DNA of 64,000 nt from Saccharopolyspora_D taberi (GTDB taxonomy: Bacteria > Actinomycetota > Actinomycetes > Mycobacteriales > Pseudonocardiaceae). The translations under genes were made by a program, and so were the position numbers. The notes below the pieces were generated by a model. That model worked only from the letters and a program-made list of their open reading frames with translations. It was not told the origin of the DNA and searched no databases. Positions 33,341 to 42,169 of the stretch are shown one piece after another; position 1 is the first letter of the stretch, and every line of letters starts with the position of its first letter. The stretch is taken from positions 62,001 to 126,000 of the forward strand of contig NZ_BAAAUX010000020.1 of the NCBI RefSeq assembly GCF_039534165.1, given 5' to 3'.

Positions 33341-33885
33341 TCCAGGAGCCGCCGGGAGGCCAGGTCAAGGACCTCGGCGCGGGTGCGGGTGCCGTGGTCG
33401 GCGGCGATGAGGTTCTTCGAGATCGCCAGCGAGAAGGCGATCAGGCTGCGGGCCTCGACGTCGTCCTCGTCCGGGCAGAAGGTGCGGAACTGCGAGCGCG
33501 CGTAGTCGATCCGGCGGTTGTCGACCCGCCGGAGGCGTTCGGCGACGGCCGGATCGCGGCGCGCCCAGTCGCGGACGGCGAGGTCGATCGGGACCAGGTC
33601 GTCGGAGAAGGTCAGGATCCCGGCCAGCCGCACCTTGGCCCGGGGATCCGCGCACTCGTCCTCCACCTGCTCGATCACCTCGTCGATGGCCATCCGCTCC
33701 CAGGCGTCGAGCAGCGCGTCGAGGAAGGCGCCGCGGTCGGTGAAGTGCCAGTAGAAGCTGCCCCTGGTGGCGCCGACCGCCTTCGCCAGCGGCTCGACCC
33801 GCACCGCGTCCGGGCCGCCCGAGGCGAGCGCCTGGAGTCCCGCCGCGATCCACTTCTCCGGCGGGGTTCGGGTCGGCGGCGCCAT
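33337..33885 (-). CDS. TetR-family transcriptional regulator
   Basis: 182 residues. N-terminal HTH ~10-55: PPEKWIAAGLQALASGGPDA, LAKAVGATRGSFYWHFTDRG with the recognition helix in RGSFYWHF. The C-terminal ligand domain (FLDALLDAWERMAIDEVIEQ...) is typical. ATG 33885 follows AGGAG. Convergent with the VOC gene, which may be a target, but TetR targets are more often divergent, here the gene at 33996. Confidence 0.9.
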   Translation of the reverse strand: MAPPTRTPPEKWIAAGLQALASGGPDAVRVEPLAKAVGATRGSFYWHFTDRGAFLDALLDAWERMAIDEVIEQVEDECADPRAKVRLAGILTFSDDLVPIDLAVRDWARRDPAVAERLRRVDNRRIDYARSQFRTFCPDEDDVEARSLIAFSLAISKNLIAADHGTRTRAEVLDLASRRLLD

Positions 33886-33995
33886 CGGTTGCTCCTGTCG
33901 TCGCGGCCTCGGGTGCGGGGTTGACTCTGCCATCCGCCGGTCCCGGCCCGCCGAACCCGGTGCGGCTCGGATGCCGGTGCTGGCACTCTGATCAC

Positions 33996-34676
33996 GTGCT
34001 CGAAGTCCTGGACAAGCTCGGCTCGGTGCTGTCGGCGTGCATCGGGCTCGTGGGGTTGGTCCTGACCGTCTACGGCCTGCGGTTGCAGCGACGGGCGACG
34101 GTGCCACCGCAACCGCCCGTCGCGCGGCCGCTCTTTCCACCGCTGCCGCCGGTCCAGGACGAGCCCACCATTCCCCTTCCGCGCTTGGAGATTCGGCACG
34201 TCGGCTGGTCGCCGCCTACAGGGGCGCTGCCGCCCGGTCAACCGGCCTGGGGCAAGGATCCGGGCTACGGCCAACCGGCGGGATACGGGCAACCGGCCGA
34301 GTACGGCCAGCAGCCGGGATACGGGCAGTCAGCGGGATACGGCCAGCAGCCGAGCTACGACCAACCGGCGACCTACGACCAGCAATCGAGCTACGACCCG
34401 GCCGACGACACGCCAATGGGCGGCCCGCCTCCCAGCTCCCCGCCGCCGGGGAGCGCGGTACCGGGGAGCCCGCCGCCGGGGAGCGCGGTGCAGGGCGGCG
34501 CAGCGCCGAGGCCGCAGCCGCCGCAGTCGCAGTCGCAGCCGCCGGGCCCGTGGCTGGAGCCGCCCCAGAAGCTCCTTCGACCCGCCACGGCTCGCAGGCG
34601 GAGCCCGCTGGTGCCGGTCGGCGTGGGACTGCTCGTCCTCGCCGTCGGACTGGCCCTGGCGACCTGGGTCTTCTAG
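33996..34676 (+). CDS. Membrane protein with Pro/Gln/Tyr/Gly-rich linker
   Basis: 226 residues. An N-terminal membrane segment (LGSVLSACIGLVGLVLTVYG) and a C-terminal one (PLVPVGVGLLVLAVGLALAT) flank a low-complexity region: repeated GYGQPAGYGQ and GYGQQPSYDQ units (~88-140) followed by PPPGSAVPGSPPPGSAVQGG. Such linkers occur in actinobacterial surface and condensate-forming proteins. GTG 33996 is the start, without a strong Shine-Dalgarno. Divergent from tetR. Function unknown. Confidence 0.7.
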   Translation: MLEVLDKLGSVLSACIGLVGLVLTVYGLRLQRRATVPPQPPVARPLFPPLPPVQDEPTIPLPRLEIRHVGWSPPTGALPPGQPAWGKDPGYGQPAGYGQPAEYGQQPGYGQSAGYGQQPSYDQPATYDQQSSYDPADDTPMGGPPPSSPPPGSAVPGSPPPGSAVQGGAAPRPQPPQSQSQPPGPWLEPPQKLLRPATARRRSPLVPVGVGLLVLAVGLALATWVF

Positions 34677-34680
34677 GGGT

Positions 34681-34761
34681 TCAGCGGTCGAAGCGGCCGG
34701 ACTTCAGCCCGGACAGGAAGGACTGCCACTGCTCGGCCGAGACCATGAAGTGGCCGCCCGT
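34681..34761 (-). pseudogene. Truncated DUF397 gene remnant
   Basis: Directly after the DUF5753 regulator stop, in the same frame, the reverse strand reads GGHFMVSAEQWQSFLSGLKS and ends GRFDR then TGA, a typical DUF397 C-terminus. The N-terminal ~40 residues normally starting with a WRKSS-type motif are missing. Only a 21-residue ORF from ATG 34746 could be made. DUF397 proteins are encoded next to XRE-DUF5753 regulators and act as their partners. Confidence 0.65.
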
Positions 34762-35601
34762 TCAGTCACTGGCAAGCCCTTCAGCGATCTTGCGGATCAG
34801 CGCGCTGGACCCTTGCTCGTCCAAGGCACAAGTGTCCAGCATCTCGGCGATCTTCACGAGCGGCGCTATTTCGGACGGCTCCCCGATGAAGATGCACAGC
34901 CGGGACGATTCGACGAAGACCTGCCGACTCCCGTCCGCGAACTCGTAGATCACGAACGGACCACCGATGCCGGGGCTCCCGCTCGCGTCGAAGGGAGTCA
35001 CCCGGACACTGACGTGTTCCCTTCGCTGTACCGCGAGCAGTTTCTCCAGCTGCTCGCGCAGTACTCCGGGCTTGCCGAAGCTCCGGTGGAGCGCACCCTC
35101 CTCGATGAACATCGTCACCGCGGGTGCGTTCGGCCGGGACAGAAGGGCCTGCCGTCCCAGTCTCCTCGTCACGATGCGCTCGACCACATCTGGAGAACAG
35201 CTGTTTTCCAGAACCGCGCGGGTGTACTCGGCGGTTTGGGTCAGCCCTGGAATGAGGGCAACCGACGCCTGGGTGATCGAGACTGCCTCACGCTCAAGCG
35301 CCATCACACTCCCCGTGATGTCTGCGACTCGACCGCTTCCCACCCAGGCAGAGGCGTCACCTACCTCCCCCACAAGCTCGATCAGCTCCCGCTTCGCCTC
35401 GCCGGTCACGCCGTACAGCGCGCACAACGCGCTCATCTCGTCCCGGTCCGGAACGCGGCTCCCCAGTTCGGTCCGATTCACCGTCGAAGCCGACAGTCCC
35501 AGCGCCGATGCGACCGAACGGGTGGTCATCCCGCTCTTCTCTCGCAGCTTCCGGAGTTGCACGCCGATCCCTATTTGCCGCGGCTTCAGAGGACGCTTCA
35601 A
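34762..35601 (-). CDS. XRE-family regulator with DUF5753 domain
   Basis: 279 residues. The HTH is at ~8-65 (IGIGVQLRKLREKSGMTTRS, VASALGLSASTVNRTELGSR), followed by DUF5753 (ASVALIPGLTQTAEYTRAVL, TMFIEEGALHRSFGKPGVLR, ...FVIYEFADGSRQVFVES). These regulators control development and antibiotic production in streptomycetes (AbaA/WhiJ-like systems). I place the start at TTG 35601, with GAGG seven bases upstream; TTG 35649 gives 16 more residues. Its usual DUF397 partner is truncated downstream. Confidence 0.88.
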   Translation of the reverse strand: MKRPLKPRQIGIGVQLRKLREKSGMTTRSVASALGLSASTVNRTELGSRVPDRDEMSALCALYGVTGEAKRELIELVGEVGDASAWVGSGRVADITGSVMALEREAVSITQASVALIPGLTQTAEYTRAVLENSCSPDVVERIVTRRLGRQALLSRPNAPAVTMFIEEGALHRSFGKPGVLREQLEKLLAVQRREHVSVRVTPFDASGSPGIGGPFVIYEFADGSRQVFVESSRLCIFIGEPSEIAPLVKIAEMLDTCALDEQGSSALIRKIAEGLASD

Positions 35602-35767
35602 GGCCCAACCTCGGCTTTCACCCGACTGCACGTGCCAGCCCTGGGACAAGAAGTCGCCTGATGGCCACCTGACCTGGCCCGTCCCAAGTTCGCTGAAACG
35701 GAAGCTATCCGCCTACTTTCCCGCGTGTCAGCAATTCCCCCTGCGGTTGAGCCGAAAGTAGGACGTC

Positions 35768-36034
35768 ATGTGGCCGCACCCGATCCGTCCCGAGCCGCCC
35801 ATGGTCTTCTGGATCGCCGGTATCGGCGAGAAAGTGCGCCATGCCACCGACATCCGGCCCGGGGCGGCTCCGGCGGGCGACTGGATCCCGTCGCTGTGCG
35901 AGGTGTGGTTCCGGGTGCCGTTCCCGACCATCATCGGCAGAGAACCGGCTTCCCGGTCGATCACCGATCACTGTCCACAGTGCACCGATGCTGCGGCGAA
36001 GCGCCGATACCGCGACATCAACTGGGACTTCTGA
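35768..36034 (+). CDS. Small Cys-containing conserved-type protein
   Basis: 88 residues, MWPHPIRPEPPMVFWIAGIG...CPQCTDAAAKRRYRDINWDF. The pattern of a Cys in WIPSLCE and CPQC near the C-terminus resembles short putative zinc-ribbon proteins often found beside XRE-DUF5753 genes. ATG 35768 has AGGA upstream. It is divergent from the XRE gene. Function unknown. Confidence 0.55.
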   Translation: MWPHPIRPEPPMVFWIAGIGEKVRHATDIRPGAAPAGDWIPSLCEVWFRVPFPTIIGREPASRSITDHCPQCTDAAAKRRYRDINWDF

Positions 36035-36536
36035 GCGCGATCACCCACATGACCACCGTGGTCGCCACCAGGCCGATGCACACGAGGGCCGTTCCAACGA
36101 GCAGGCGCCGGTGCCTCGCCAGCGGCCAGGCGACCACGCGCGCGAACGGCGGGGCCAGCATCGCCGGTACCGCGAACAGCACGGTCTGCCCGAACAACCC
36201 CCACATCGCCAGCCCGGAGAAAACGCCCAGCACGGCGAAACCCAGCAACGTCCCCCGCGGGCCCAGTTCCAGCCTGTCGCACAGGCGGTCCACGACCAGC
36301 GCCACCGGAGTCCCCAGCACCACGACCGCGGCGACGAACGGGAGCATCGCGAGCACGTTCAGGCCGTACTCCGCGATCTTGGGCAACGTGAGGGATTCCG
36401 CGTGCAGGACCAGGAGCTCGGCGTAGAGCGCTGCGGCCGCGATGGCGAAGGCCGCCACGCCGCCGGCGAACATCAACGGCTGGGCCGAACACCTCGTGGT
36501 CTCCGCGATCGATGAAGCTCGAAGGCGATGCGCCAC
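36018..36536 (-). CDS. Polytopic membrane protein of unknown function
   Basis: 172 residues, about five membrane segments (for example LMFAGGVAAFAIAAAALYAE, LNVLAMLPFVAAVVVLGTPV, LLVGTALVCIGLVATTVVMW). GTG 36536 is preferred because AAAAGG sits seven bases upstream; the in-frame ATG 36542 touches that site. Its 3' end overlaps the small plus-strand gene by 17 bases. No family recognised. Confidence 0.6.
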   Translation of the reverse strand: MAHRLRASSIAETTRCSAQPLMFAGGVAAFAIAAAALYAELLVLHAESLTLPKIAEYGLNVLAMLPFVAAVVVLGTPVALVVDRLCDRLELGPRGTLLGFAVLGVFSGLAMWGLFGQTVLFAVPAMLAPPFARVVAWPLARHRRLLVGTALVCIGLVATTVVMWVIALRSPS

Positions 36537-36801
36537 GTCCATACCTTTTCGGTTGTGCGGGTCGACGTCCTCATGCAACCGCCGTCGGCACCTGCCGACA
36601 ATCGACCGCGGCCGGTTCCACCCGGCTGGAGCAGCCCGCCGCCGCGACACCCCGGCCGCCGGGTGGCGTCAAGATCACAGCAACATGTCCGAAATGTCTC
36701 GACCTGACCACCGGAAACCGGGAGAATGATCACCACGGGAACTACTGACCCCGCGCCCGCCGTTGGTTCCCCAACAGACGCCGAGACGAGGAGAGAGCCC
36801 G

Positions 36802-36996
36802 ATGAGCTTCGGCAAGTTCTTCAAGCACTTATCGCCCGCCAAGCACGTGCACGGTTCGCACAGCAGCAGCGACCACCGCCGCCGGGGAAGCAGCAGCGAC
36901 CACCGGCGCCGTCGCCACAGCAGCAGCGACCACCGCCGTCGCAGGCACAGCAGCAGCGACCACCGGCGGCACTACCGCCGTCGCAGCCACAGCTGA
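36802..36996 (+). CDS. 64-aa His/Arg/Ser repeat protein
   Basis: MSFGKFFKHLSPAKHVHGSH then four copies of a 9-residue unit (SSSDHRRRR type), encoded by a 27-bp near-perfect tandem repeat. Strongly basic and potentially metal- or nucleic-acid-binding. A good GAGGAGAGAG Shine-Dalgarno precedes ATG 36802, which favours this frame over an alternative QQQRPP repeat frame. It precedes the kinase gene by 34 bp and is probably co-transcribed. No family recognised. Confidence 0.55.
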   Translation: MSFGKFFKHLSPAKHVHGSHSSSDHRRRGSSSDHRRRRHSSSDHRRRRHSSSDHRRHYRRRSHS

Positions 36997-37030
36997 CGAC
37001 CTCCGTGGAGCCCGAGCAGAAAGGCCGCCG

Positions 37031-37936
37031 GTGCTGGTCGATTCGCTGAGTTACTACTACGGCGAACAGGAGAACGACTGGGGGCCGCCCGGCGAGCCGC
37101 TGGCTCCCGGCGAACAGCTGGCGGCCGGGTACCGCGTCGTCGAGCACCTCCGCCGGGGAAGCAGGCTCGACGTCTACGACCTGTGGAGCGAGGAGCGGTC
37201 CTGCCGGTGCGTCGGCAAGACCCTCCGCCCGGAGCGCGCCGAGGACGAGACCGGGACCGGGTGGCTGCGCAACGAGGGTCTGCTGCTGACCACGCTGACG
37301 CACCCGTACCTGGTGCGCGGCTACGAGACGGTGCTGACCAACGAACCGGTCCGCCCGGCCGTGGTCACCGAGACGCTTCCGGGCCACACCCTCGGGTTCC
37401 TGATCGAGCAGCACGGCAGGCTGCGGCCGGTCGACGCCGCGGTGCTGGGCATCCAGCTCTGCTCGGTGCTGGGCTACCTGCACCGGCAGGGCTGGGTGCA
37501 CCTGGACGTCAAGCCGTCCAACGTGGTCGAGGTGGGTGGCCGGGCGGTGCTGCTCGACCTGAGCCTGGTCTGCCGGATCGGCGACCGCAGCTCCGGCGGC
37601 ACCTTCGACTACCTGTCGCCGGAGCAGGCGCGCGGGGACGAGATGACTCCGGCGGCCGACGTCTGGGGGCTGGGGATCACGCTGTACGAGACGCTGTCCG
37701 GTACCACGCCGTGGGCCGAGGTCTCGCACCGCGAGCGGCGCAGCGACGGCAGCCGCCGGTACCCGCAGGCCGAGTCGTCCCCGGCTCCGCTGCGCAGGCA
37801 CCGGCGGCTGCCCGCGGCGCTGTCGCGGACCGTTGACGCGTGCCTGGCTTCCGATCCGGCGGCGCGGCCGTCGGTGCAGGAGGTGTCGGAGGCTCTGACG
37901 TCGTGGTCCGGGATCGACCCGGTCACCGCGGGCTGA
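37031..37936 (+). CDS. Soluble Ser/Thr protein kinase with DLS instead of DFG
   Basis: 301 residues, a single Hanks-type kinase domain without membrane segment. VAIK-type Lys63 is in RCVGKTL, catalytic-loop HLDVKPSN has Asp159, Lys161, Asn164, and the magnesium motif reads DLS (176-178) in place of DFG. The activation segment GGTFDYLSPEQARG and DVWGLGITLYETLSG follow. The Gly-rich loop is poor (HLRRGSRLDVYD). Active or atypical cannot be settled by eye. GTG 37031 follows AAAGG. Likely partner: the upstream 64-aa repeat protein. Confidence 0.88.
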   Translation: MLVDSLSYYYGEQENDWGPPGEPLAPGEQLAAGYRVVEHLRRGSRLDVYDLWSEERSCRCVGKTLRPERAEDETGTGWLRNEGLLLTTLTHPYLVRGYETVLTNEPVRPAVVTETLPGHTLGFLIEQHGRLRPVDAAVLGIQLCSVLGYLHRQGWVHLDVKPSNVVEVGGRAVLLDLSLVCRIGDRSSGGTFDYLSPEQARGDEMTPAADVWGLGITLYETLSGTTPWAEVSHRERRSDGSRRYPQAESSPAPLRRHRRLPAALSRTVDACLASDPAARPSVQEVSEALTSWSGIDPVTAG

Positions 37937-38376
37937 CGCCGGGCGGACGCCGGGCGGTGCCGGGCGGACCGGCGGCGGGCGGGCAGCGGCGCGGGCGGGA
38001 GAACCGGCCACGCCGAGCGCCGAGCGCCGATGCCGGAACCAACTCGCCTCGGCGTGTCGGCCGCCCCAACTCGCCCCCGTGCGTCGGACACCTCGACACG
38101 CTCCGGCGCGTCGACCACGCCAACCCGCCCCGGCGCGTCAACCACCCCGACACACCCCGGCGCGTCAACCACCCCAACACACCCCGGCGCGTCAACCACC
38201 CCGACACACCCCCGCGCGTCAACCACCCCAACACACCCCGGCGCGTCAACCAACCCAACACACCCCCGCGCGTCAACCAACCCAACACACCCCGGTGCGT
38301 CGGCCACCCCGACACGCCGCGGCGTGTCGGGGCAACCGAGCCACAAGCCCGGTCACCGCGGGCCAGACCGGCCTGG
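37937..38376. repeat. Intergenic 27-bp tandem repeat array (38042-38338, 11 units)
   Basis: Eleven 27-bp units of the form ACACACCCCGGCGCGTCAAC plus a CACCCCR tail run from 38042 to 38338. The middle six units are nearly identical; outer units diverge. Because 27 is a multiple of three, every frame stays open on both strands, but none has a credible start. The array lies between convergent kinase and MFS genes. No unique spacers, so not CRISPR. Confidence 0.85.
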
Positions 38377-39981
38377 TCACGACGCCGGCTCCGCCTCCGA
38401 CACCGGCTCCGCCTCCGACGCCGACACCAGCTCCGACACCGCCTCCGGCTCCGGAGCGGGCTCCTCCGCCCGATCGGGCCGCACGTTGCGCAGCAGCACC
38501 GCCGCCAGCACCGCGGCCACGGCGGTGATCCCCGCGCCGAACCAGCCGACCGCGTTCAGCCCGTCGGTGAACGCGCTCCGCGCGCTGTCCAGCACCTCGG
38601 CCGCGACCGGCGCGGGCAGCTGCCCGGCCGCGTCGGCCGCTCCGCCGAGGGTGTCCCGGACGGCTTCGCCCGCCTCCGGCGGCACGCCCTCCGGCACCAC
38701 CAGGTTCGCCCGGTAGACCGCGGCGCCGATGCTGCCGAACACCGCGAGTCCCAGCGCACCGCCGAACTCCTGCGCCGTCTCCGACAGCGCGGACGCCGCG
38801 CCCGAGCGCTCCGGCGGGGCCGAGCCGACGATCATGTCCGTGCCCAGGACCGCCAGCGGCGCGGATCCGACGAAGAACACCGTCTGCCCGGTGATCGCCA
38901 GGGCCAGGTCGCCCGCCCCGCCGACCTGCGTGAGCAGCAGCAGCCCGACCACCGAGACCGCGGCACCGGCTCCCATCAGGTATCCGGGCCGGATCCAGCG
39001 CGCGATCACCGGCGACAGGCCGAAACCGATCAGCACCGCGAAGGTGGGCACCGCCGACCACAGCCCGGCTTCCAGCGGGGTCTGGCCCAGCACCAGCTGG
39101 AGGTACTGGCCCACGTACAGGCCCAGCCCCGGGCCCACGATCACCACCAGCATCAGCGTGCCGAGGGAGGCGCTGAACTTCCGCTCGGCGAACAGCGCCA
39201 GGTCGAGCAGCGGATCGGCCAGCCGCCGCTGCCTGCGCACGAACGCGACCGCGAGGGCGAGCCCGACGACCACCGACAGCGCCGGGACCAGGTCCGGGCC
39301 CACGGTCGCGATCTCCTTGACGCCGTAGATCGTGAGCAGCGCGGCGGCCAGCGACAGCGCGACGCTGGCGAGGTCGAGCCCGCGGCTCGTCCCCTCCTTG
39401 TACTCCGGGAGCAGCAGCGGGCCGAGCACCAGCAGCAGCACCATCACCGGGATGTTCAGCAGGAACACCGAACCCCACCAGAACGACGCGAGCAGCAGGC
39501 CGCCGACCAGCGGGCCCGCGATCATGCCGACGGTGAACGACGTCATCCACGCGCTGATCGCCGCGGTCCGCTGCCTCGGATCGAGGAACATGTTGCGGAT
39601 CAACGACATCGTCGACGGCATCAGGGTCGCGCCCGCGATGCCGAGCACCGCGCGGGCCGCGATCAGCATCTCCGCGCTGTTGGCGAACGCGGCGACCGCG
39701 GAGGCCGCGGCGAAGGCGGACGCGCCGATCAGCAGCAGCTTCCGCCTGCCGATCCGGTCGCCGAGATTTCCCATGGTGATCAGGAAGCCGGCGATCAGGA
39801 AGCCGTAGATGTCACTGATCCACAGCAGCTGCGCGCCCGAGGGGCGCAGATCCTCGCTCAGCTGCGGCGTCGCGAGGAACAGCACGCTCATGTCGATCGA
39901 GAGGAGCAGCGTCGGGAGCGCGAGCACGGCGAGGCCGATCCACTCCTTCCTGCCAGCCCTGGGAGCACTGCCGGCATCCAT
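38377..39981 (-). CDS. MFS DHA2 (14-TMS) drug exporter
   Basis: 534 residues, 14 predicted membrane helices. Motif A GNLGDRIGRRKLLLIG, motif C region MIAGPLVGGLLL and the first-helix LALPTLLLSIDMSVLFLATP are typical of QacA/DHA2 proton antiporters. The C-terminal tail is acidic (repeated AEPVSE). ATG 39981 follows GAACGAGG. No TetR gene is adjacent. Exports cationic or antibiotic compounds at the membrane; specificity unknown. Confidence 0.92.
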   Translation of the reverse strand: MDAGSAPRAGRKEWIGLAVLALPTLLLSIDMSVLFLATPQLSEDLRPSGAQLLWISDIYGFLIAGFLITMGNLGDRIGRRKLLLIGASAFAAASAVAAFANSAEMLIAARAVLGIAGATLMPSTMSLIRNMFLDPRQRTAAISAWMTSFTVGMIAGPLVGGLLLASFWWGSVFLLNIPVMVLLLVLGPLLLPEYKEGTSRGLDLASVALSLAAALLTIYGVKEIATVGPDLVPALSVVVGLALAVAFVRRQRRLADPLLDLALFAERKFSASLGTLMLVVIVGPGLGLYVGQYLQLVLGQTPLEAGLWSAVPTFAVLIGFGLSPVIARWIRPGYLMGAGAAVSVVGLLLLTQVGGAGDLALAITGQTVFFVGSAPLAVLGTDMIVGSAPPERSGAASALSETAQEFGGALGLAVFGSIGAAVYRANLVVPEGVPPEAGEAVRDTLGGAADAAGQLPAPVAAEVLDSARSAFTDGLNAVGWFGAGITAVAAVLAAVLLRNVRPDRAEEPAPEPEAVSELVSASEAEPVSEAEPAS

Positions 39982-40176
39982 ATCAGACCTCGTTCCTGGT
40001 TCGCGGGGCCGGAAAGCCCCAGGTGGCAGGAACGTAAAACTTCGACATTGCTTCAAGTCAAGCGCTGTGGGGCAGGACACCCCGGCAGTCACTTCTGACA
40101 CTTTCGCCGGTTGTGGGCGGTTCGGCACCTGCGCAAGTCTCTGCGGGTCATCTCATCTGATCGATCGGAGATCCCG

Positions 40177-41424
40177 ATGTTCAGTTCACGAGGTACCGCG
40201 GTGGCCGTGGCCGCCGCAGCCTGCCTGGCCCTGCTCCCCGCGGCGCAGGCCACGTCGACGCCGCAGCCGGAACCGGAGGTCTACTCGGTGCCGGACACCG
40301 ACAGCCGCAGCCGGACCGAGATCAACCGCACCGGCGCGCTGGTGCTGTCCGTCGACGAGGCAGGTGTCGCCACCGTCGAAGCGACCCCCGAGCAGGCGGA
40401 AAAGCTCCGCGCCGCCGGGTTGAAGCCCCGTCAGCAGGAGACCGTGGCCGCCGCGTTGGCCCGGATCAACGCGGGTCCCGATGCCGGGGTTCGCGACTTC
40501 CCACCGCAGGACCAGGGCTTCCACAACTTCGACGAGATGAAGGCCGAGCTCGACAAGGCCGTCGCCGACCACGGCGGCATCGCCGCGAAGTCCAGCGTCG
40601 GCAAGTCGTTCGAGGGCCGCGAGATCCCGCTGCTGAAGATCAGCGACAACGTCGCGCAGGACGAGGACGAGCCCGAGGTCCTGTTCAACTGCAACCAGCA
40701 CGCCCGCGAACACCTCACCACCGAGATGTGCCTGCGGATCGTCAACCGCTTCACCGACGGATACGCCAACGACCCCGCCATCAAGGAGATCGTCGACAGC
40801 CGCGAGATCTGGGTCGTGCCCGTCACCAACCCCGACGGCTCCATCTACGACGTCCAGTCCGGGCAGTACCGGGGCTGGCGGAAGAACCGGCAGAACACCG
40901 GCACCGACACCAACCGGAACTGGGACTACAAGTGGGGCTGCTGCGGCGGTTCCAGCGGCAACCCGAGCGCCGAGACCTATCGCGGGACCGCGCCGTTCTC
41001 CGCACCGGAGGCCGGCGCGCTGGCCAGGTGGGTCGACTCCCGCGTGGTCGGCGGCAGGCAGCAGATCAGGGCGCACATCGACTGGCACACCTACTCCGAG
41101 CTGGTCCTGTGGCCGTTCGGCTACACCTACGACGGCGCGACCACGGGCATGACGCAGCAGGAGTACGACCGGTTTGTCCGCGTCGGCCGGGAGATGGCGC
41201 AGACCAACGGCTACACCCCGCAGCAGTCAAGCGACCTCTACATCACCGACGGCAGCACCACCGACTGGATGTGGGGCAAGCACAAGATCTTCTCGTTCAC
41301 CTTCGAGATGTTCCCGTCCAGCGGCGGGATCGACGGGTTCTACCCCGATGACGAGGTCATCGGACGGGAGACCACCCGCAACGACGCCGCGGTCGACATC
41401 CTGCTCCGCGAGGCCGGGGTCTGA
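40177..41424 (+). CDS. Secreted M14 zinc carboxypeptidase
   Basis: 415 residues with Sec signal (MFSSRGTAVAVAAAACLALL PAAQA) and propeptide to ~120. The mature domain has the zinc site NQHAREHLTTE, the NPDG and KNRQN segments, DTNRNWDYKWGCC, ETYRGTAPFSAPEA with substrate-site residues, the third zinc His in HIDWHTYSELV, and the catalytic Glu in FTFEMFPSSGG. Resembles Streptomyces griseus carboxypeptidase T-like enzymes. ATG 40177 has GGAG upstream. A strong terminator follows. Confidence 0.94.
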   Translation: MFSSRGTAVAVAAAACLALLPAAQATSTPQPEPEVYSVPDTDSRSRTEINRTGALVLSVDEAGVATVEATPEQAEKLRAAGLKPRQQETVAAALARINAGPDAGVRDFPPQDQGFHNFDEMKAELDKAVADHGGIAAKSSVGKSFEGREIPLLKISDNVAQDEDEPEVLFNCNQHAREHLTTEMCLRIVNRFTDGYANDPAIKEIVDSREIWVVPVTNPDGSIYDVQSGQYRGWRKNRQNTGTDTNRNWDYKWGCCGGSSGNPSAETYRGTAPFSAPEAGALARWVDSRVVGGRQQIRAHIDWHTYSELVLWPFGYTYDGATTGMTQQEYDRFVRVGREMAQTNGYTPQQSSDLYITDGSTTDWMWGKHKIFSFTFEMFPSSGGIDGFYPDDEVIGRETTRNDAAVDILLREAGV

Positions 41425-41429
41425 TCCGG

Positions 41430-41463
41430 GCTCCGGGCCGGAGCCCTCGCTCCGGCCCGGAGC
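41430..41463. terminator. Bidirectional hairpin terminator
   Basis: GCTCCGGGCCGGAGC, four-base loop, GCTCCGGCCCGGAGC: a perfect 15-bp stem between the carboxypeptidase stop and the convergent MaoC gene. Confidence 0.85.
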
Positions 41464-41487
41464 ACCACCCCCAGCCCTGTGGGCGCC

Positions 41488-42033
41488 TCACGACTGCAGG
41501 GCCTTCCGGGCCGCCTCGTCCCACACGGGCGAGACCCCGGTGAAGTCCGGCCCGCAGCCCGACTTGTAGATCAGCATCGTGCGCTCGAAGACGATGACGA
41601 TCTCGGATCGCTGGTTGAACCCGACGGTGCGCACCCGCACGACCCCGACCTCGGGCCGCGAACGCGACTCCCGGGTCGAGAGCACCTCGGACTCGGAGTA
41701 GATGGTGTCGCCCTCGAACACCGGGTGCGGCAGCCGGACCTTGTCCCAGCCCAGGTTCGCCAGCACGTGCTGTGAGAGGTCGACGACCGACTGACCGGTG
41801 ACCAGCGCGAGCGTGAACGTCGAGTCGACCAGCGGCCTGCCGAACTCCGTCTGCTCGGCGTAATGCGCGTCGAAGTGGATCGGCGAGGAGTTCTGCGTGA
41901 TCAGCGTGGTCCAGATGTTGTCGGTCCGCGTGATCGTGCGGCCGAGCGGGTGGCGGTACACCTCACCGACGGTGAAGTCCTCGAAATAGCGGCCCGTCCA
42001 GCCGGGTGTGTAGTGCTTGGGCTCACTGGTCAT
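41488..42033 (-). CDS. MaoC-family acyl-CoA (de)hydratase
   Basis: 181 residues, single hot-dog domain: YFEDFTVGEVYRHPLGRTIT, TDNIWTTLITQNSSPIHFDA with the hydratase-2 His/Asp pair, GRPLVDSTFTLALVTGQSV. Similar to mesaconyl- or itaconyl-CoA hydratases. ATG 42033 starts MTSEPKHYTPG. It shares orientation with the LysR gene at 42170 and lies beside the CoA-transferase gene, suggesting a small dicarboxylyl-CoA route. Confidence 0.85.
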   Translation of the reverse strand: MTSEPKHYTPGWTGRYFEDFTVGEVYRHPLGRTITRTDNIWTTLITQNSSPIHFDAHYAEQTEFGRPLVDSTFTLALVTGQSVVDLSQHVLANLGWDKVRLPHPVFEGDTIYSESEVLSTRESRSRPEVGVVRVRTVGFNQRSEIVIVFERTMLIYKSGCGPDFTGVSPVWDEAARKALQS

Positions 42034-42169
42034 GACCGCAGTGTGCCGAGCACGTCCGGTGACTTCCAGCAATCGGTCAGAGCGAGTCCACATTAGAACG
42101 ATGTGCGAACGGAATGACACCGCCCCGGGGAGCGCCGCGAACGGGGCCGTTCGGACTACGCCGGGCGAC

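Noticed and set aside
38030..38716. Plus-strand repeat ORF (ASTTPTHPG-type units)
   Set aside because: All frames stay open because the period is 27 bp; weak start, and it runs into sequence antisense to the MFS gene.
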